Shown piece after piece: positions 35,501 through 41,500 of a stretch of 64,000 nt of DNA (position 1 is its first letter; the number at the start of each line of letters is the position of its first letter). The stretch covers positions 668,501 through 732,500 of the forward strand of contig JAPDOI010000116.1 in NCBI GenBank assembly GCA_029168955.1. The letters are read 5' to 3'. Made by a program: the position numbers and the translations under genes. The DNA comes from Aplectana chamaeleonis. Taxonomy: Eukaryota; Nematoda; Chromadorea; Rhabditida; Cosmocercidae. The notes beneath the pieces were generated by a model that worked only from the letters and a program-made list of their open reading frames with translations, was not told the origin of the DNA and ran no database searches.

Positions 35501-38500
35501 GGAGGATGTACACGTCGTGGGGAACATTCGTTTCGGTTAAATTCGCTGCCTGACTAGAAACTGGATTGACGGAGTCGACGGTGTTGGGAACAAGGGGTGG
35601 CGCACAGTTTGGGAAGGAGGTGGTTTGAGCAAACCGCGGTTTTTAGGAGTCGTATTGGTGGAAAACTTGAAAAACTACCCCATTCAACCCTCAATGTATT
35701 TGAGTCATTAGCGCGCAGTTCAGAAGTCGGAGTTCAAAGGTCGCAGGGGGAGAGATGCCGAATATTTAGCCGTTTCTCGGCAACTTTTCCAAGGCTGTTC
35801 GGAAACGTGCTTTTTAGTTGTATTTTTTCACGTGATTATCTTTGATCTAAATTCCGGTTAAACAGTAAACACACCGTGAGGCACGAAACGAGTACGCCGC
35901 GAACTCTGAGAAAGTTTCCTTATCAGATAAAGGACCTAACAACCGTAGATGCACATTTCTGTTCGTAGGCCCCGCCCAGTTGTAGTATGGCTCACGATTA
36001 ATTTTATATGAGTTACTCTCAGTTGGTCCTATTTTGTAAAGGCGCAGCCACCCATCGCGGTGCCGCAGCGGCATTTTCGCGGAGCCGTTCTGGTACCTTT
36101 CGCGGAGCCGGCATGGCTTTATCGCGGAGTCGCAGCGGCGATTTCCGCAAGAGAAGGGCTACCACGCTCGTTAAAAAATAATCAAGTCAAGTAGGGACAC
36201 ACTGACCTCTTCCTTTTTTTAAAACTACTTTCGAATGCTCATCCCCTTAAATTGGATTGATACGCGATACTCTGAATTTCGTGCGATAAATTTTAAACAC
36301 GAAGCAATTGCATGACTACTACATATCCCGAAAAGGGTTGATATTAGAGAACCGCGAAAAATTACTATCCTTTCACCACAACATTCCCATCACCAGTGTT
36401 CAATAGAATGCCCATTCGGGTGCTGCTTTTTATATCAGGTTTTGTACCAAAGTAAGAGGCTAAATTTCTTGTGGTATTATTGGAAACCCTCGTGGTGTTA
36501 TTGAACGAGAACAAAATGCCGAGGTTCAAGGACAGTCGGCCATACACTATTCAGAAACCATTTCTTATCTGGCTATCGAAATACGATTTGTGCGTAAGGA
36601 AGAAGTATTTTTGCTGCTACTTTTAGCACATTTGCATTGTTCTTGTACGAGATTTTTTTATTTTGCCGTTTGTCGATTGCCGATTGCCGTTTTCCGGCCA
36701 TTTTTTGACAAAATTTGTCGATTTCCGTTTGCCGATTTTTCAAAATCGTTTGCCGCACATCTCTGACTGCGATGCGCCCGTATAACCGGGGTATAATCGT
36801 CCACGAACTCGGCCTCTGAAGCGGTTAGCGCTGCGGTCACTCTCTAGTGAGGGGAAAACGCGACTTGTGAAGATTTGCGAAAAGCTACAATAATGTGGCT
36901 TGAGTTGTTCTCTGGGGGTTCATTGGAGCTTTTAACACTGATGCGAGATCCGTCTATCGATTTTCGGCAGCTTACGGCGATTACGGTTGGTATAGGGTCA
37001 GAGTCTCAGATTTGACTCAATATTTCTATGCGGGGGTTAATCGGGTCGCCAAATACGATTTTGATGTCCATTTGTCGATTTTTGGATTATTGGGGTGGAT
37101 TTTGTCCCCTAGATGGCATTGCACCTGCCATAACCTAAAGTAAACTTCAGAATTTCGACTAGCGGACTTCAGATTCGTGTTAAGCACCCTAGATTACTCC
37201 TACATGCAAGATTGGAGCGAAATCTCGACAGTACTTTCTTGCGGTAGAGCACGACTAAAGGCGAGGCGGAAGCCAGAATTCCTTGAAACATTAACGGGTC
37301 CACAAATATGAAGTCGCAGCGTTGCTCGCAGCGACGAAGAGCGCTGGGTGATGCAATATCGATTACATCGGGCGACGAGGGGGCACCGCAGTGTTGTGAC
37401 GCTGCGACGACCCTGCATCACTGCCAGCGAGCAGCAGCCGACGCCGCCACGATAATGTTTGGGAACATTTTTGTCGCCGCGTCAAGGCTGACGCTCGGCG
37501 ACCACTTGCTGTCGATGCAACTCTGCAGACCCCTTTAGGCATTCAAAGAGTCATACAAACGTTCGACTAGCAAGTTAAAAATGATGGTAGTCGTAACGAA
37601 ACATGTGATAGAAACAAGGAAGCCACGTCGCTAACCGTGGCTTCCCGGCTAGTTTTTGAAATTTGATCTGCTTTTTGCAGTACCTTCGAGATGTGACGCT
37701 GTACGATCCGGATAGCATAGCTGTGGACGAGTTTTCCGGCAACATTTACTGGACTTCCAAGTCGAGAAATGCTATTATGGTGAGTTTCGGATTGCAAACT
37801 GGGTAGTCGCGGAGAGCAACATGCTGGATTCCAGATGTCCGACAGTGAGAATCAATTTACCAAAACGGTATACCGTCGTGGTCCCAGAGTACTGCCATAT
37901 GCGCTGGCTATAGACTCTTCACACAGGTGAGCCGAAGATTCTATAAGGATCTAATAGCCTGACCAATGCAACGTTCGTTCACCTCATCTGCGTTAAGGAC
38001 AATCTTCTGGAGTGACATAGGAAAGAAGCCGAGCCTGAATCGCATGTCTATCATCGCTGACGATCGAGGTGTCGACGTGATTTTGGACTCGTCACTTATC
38101 CGACCGACAGCCCTGGCTGTGGATCCGTTCACGCGTCGACTCTACTGGGTGGATCAGGCTCTGACCTACCTAGGTAGGATAAATTTAGTGGCAACTTGAG
38201 TTGACCCACCACCCAGAAGCTGATCCTAATCAGTTCAGGGTTCTGCAACTACGATGGCTCACAACGTCATGTGCTGGGTCAGAAGATGGGCCGAGGACTT
38301 TACGGTTTGGACGTGTTTGCGGACTACCTTTATTTTTCTGACTTCAACAAAGGAACAATAGAAAGAGTGCATAAAATCACCGGAGGCAACAGAACCATTG
38401 TGATTGCCGGACTCAGCCATCCGAAGGGCATTCAGGTGAATGAATTTCTCTAATTTCGCCTCCTTTTTATGAAAACCACTGTGATATTTCAGGTGGCACA

Positions 38501-41500
38501 TCCTGAAAAGTGGCCCAAGAAAGGAGCTGGAAATCCTTGTGAGAATAACAGCACCTGTGTTCAGCTGTGTGTCCCATCGAACACTAGGCGTAAGTTTTTG
38601 TGAACATTGGTCGAGAGAACCTACCACGACATCATCTTCGCACCTTCCCATCCATGCGACCCTCCCTCAACTTGTATGTGCAATGCCCTCAGACTAGCAT
38701 ATGCGACACCACTTTTGGCTAAGCAAACCCTTTTGGGACATCCCTGGTGACGGTGTGACCACCTCTAACTCGCACTTGCAGCATCCCCTCTCTTCATGCG
38801 ACACCTCTCTCTAGTACGCGACACCCTTCTATTGATGTGACCCCCTAGCTTGCATGTGAAACGCCCCCCTCCCCGCTGTGCGGCCTCTCTGACTTGCAAG
38901 TGCGACGCTCCTTGCGAAGGTCGGACCCCTTTTTCATTGTATGTGCGACAGCACTGGTGAAGGTGCGGATCTTTTTGACTTGTATGTACGACACCCTCCT
39001 AATGGCGCGACCCCTTTGACTTGTTCGTGTGGCACCCCTACTGGAGGCGTGACCTCCTTTGACATGCCTGTACGACTATACTGATGTAGGCGTGGCCTCT
39101 CTGACTTGCATTAGGACGCTTCTGGTGGATGTGCGGCCCTCTATCTTGTTTAAGCGGCACCTTTGATAGGAATGCGACCCCCTGTCTAGTATGTGCAATA
39201 CCAGCGCCTAATGTGCGACCCCTTTTGAATCGTATGTGCGACACCCTTCAATTTGCGTGACTCCCCTGTCTTGTGACACTCCTGTTAGAGATGTGACCTT
39301 CTTTGGTATGCATGTGTCATATATGTACGACATCTTTGAAGAAACTGCGACTTCTCTGACTCTCATTAAGACATCTCTGATGAATGTGCTACTCCCGCCT
39401 GGTAAATGCGGCATCCTGGTTAAATTGCTACTCCCTGTGACCTATGTGCGACGCCCACGGTAGAGGTCCCGACCCCTCAGACTTGTCCTTACGGTAGGGT
39501 ATGGTTGAACTTCTTTTCCGTAGGATTGATATGTGGGGGCACCTGCGGGGTGCGAGCCCTTCTGCCTTGTGTCTGCGACACCCTCTAACATGCATGTGCT
39601 AGCTACACCGCTGATTGTTATGCGACCCCTCTGGCTCGCATTCAGACACGTCTGGTGAATGTGCGACCCCTCTGATTTATGTGTGCGGCACCCTTAGAGA
39701 TGCGACCCCTCTGTTTAGTGTGTGCATCACCAGTAGTGAATGTCCGACCCCTCTTACAAGGGACGACCCCCGGGGGGAGGTGACGTCCTGAAAAAAGTTC
39801 TTCTAAAAGTTGTGGGGGGAGGATATAGTTACATTACTGTATGTTGGGTTTTACCTAAGGGCTTTCTGATATTCCAGAAAAAAAAGGAGAAAACTATTTG
39901 AAACTACCTGTAACCTCTTTCTTGCAGCAGCTGGAGTGAGTTCATATGCTCGGCACACATTAAGTTACAACAAAATTGCCCTACACAAGGTTTGACGGTT
40001 TGATTCTGGCCCACTCGTGACATATAAGCTGTTTCCGAGCTCACTGTGCATTCCATTCCTCGTATCACTTGATCGAAGTTGCCCAATCCACCATGCAGGA
40101 ATGGTCGAGAGGATAACGATGGGGAATGATAAACTAGGAAGGGTCGCGGGTTCGATTCCCGCAATGCAGCTTCCGGAAAAATCGTTTTGCATTTGTTCGA
40201 TTGTTTATCCACGACGTTTCTCATTCACATTTTAATTTGCTTTTTTCAATCTGGCTGGATTTACAATTTCTATCGCGCGAATCTCTGTAATATATGAACA
40301 TTTCCTCTACTTATTCAAAAAATTATCCTTCTCTTCTTCTTGTGCTGGCATTTCGGGTTCATTGCTAAATATTGTAATGTGAGCATCAGGGCTGTGCGGA
40401 AATCATTTTCAAGATTTTCGGAAACGGAAACGGAAGAAAAATGGCTGAAAATCGCCGGAAACGGAAATCCGGAAACGGAAGTGAACTAAAAATTACAGTA
40501 TGATCAAATGGTAGGTTTCGTCGCTGCTCATGGCATGCCGATATACTTCTGTAGCTTGTGATCTCAATCTATTCCCTCAAGCACCAGAGGGGCTACGGTC
40601 TAAAACTGCAAGCGAGCCGAGTACAAATAGATTTGGCGCATGCCGTGCTGCTGCTGCAGGTTCTCCTAGTGAGCTGCAAATAGGTCTGCTCGAGCAACTC
40701 CTCTTCTACAGTGCTGCTGATCTCTCTGATGTCGAGTTTCGACCTTTGACTGATTTTTTCAGTGGGATCGGTGTTCTACGACGGCTGCGGGTACATACAT
40801 ATGGCACCCACCATTGTTGAGAGAGCAGTTGTCCGTTTGAGGCCGATCCCAGAAGGTGATCTTAAGTACTCAATTTTTCGGATATCAATTTCGGACGCCG
40901 AAAGGGTGGTCCTTATTGCGCATCATGAGGAAAGATTTCTTATAGTGTACCGAGGGGAGGATGATGCCTTTGTTGGGTACCTTGGCGAGGTTGGCGTCCT
41001 TGCTGCGGGCCATTACAAGGATCGCGACTTTAGCTCCGATAGGAACAGGTGGTGGCTCAAAGATTGTTCATTTGAATAACGTGCTGCTGCTAGCAACACA
41101 TGTAATGAGGGGTCGCACTCCGGGCCGACATCGAGTTGAACCTCTCGTCGTCAGCAGCATGTGCTGCTAGCTGCAGCACAAACTGCCGAGGAGAAGTGCG
41201 TTAGCAGCACGTGCTGCTGAACACGACGAGCTGGGGGCTATGGCTAGCAAATTCTAAGGCGCTGAAGTTGAACCCCGCGAGTGCGTGAGTAGCTGGAGAG
41301 ACGATGAGGTAAGGTTTCTACCTCTCTGGTCCCTCAATCGGAGGACTCGATTGTTATAAGTATGGTATTGATGCATGAAAGGGTGATGGCCAGCTAATAG
41401 TCAGCGCTTTGAAAAATTTTTCATAAAGAGTTGTAAAGGCAAACTGTAATGGTTTTCAACTGAGATGAGACTGATAACCACCGTTCGACTGCAAGATAAC

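Larger units (their letters stand above)
28367..37680 (+). other. LRP intron 28, 9.3 kb, transposon graveyard
   Basis: Joined exons are both phase 0. In order it holds a mariner (28490-29744), the 3' end of a non-LTR retrotransposon (29808-30487), a fold-back mariner (30591-31328), a reverse transcriptase fragment (32249-33133), an SL1 cassette (33964-34028), an hAT-like element (34906-36765) and a TTAA-type MITE (37295-37534). In 31330-32240 and 33140-33760 I see only non-coding sequence. Confidence 0.8.

Noticed and set aside
28338..37745. GGACGAGTT in LRP exons 28 and 29 as part of the shared MITE motif
   Set aside because: There it encodes conserved propeller residues (VGRVF and VDEFSG) in different frames; coincidence is sufficient.
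40762..41079. Frame of 105 codons in the nested hAT-like element
   Set aside because: No hAT transposase motif or BED zinc finger is visible, so I did not call it a gene.
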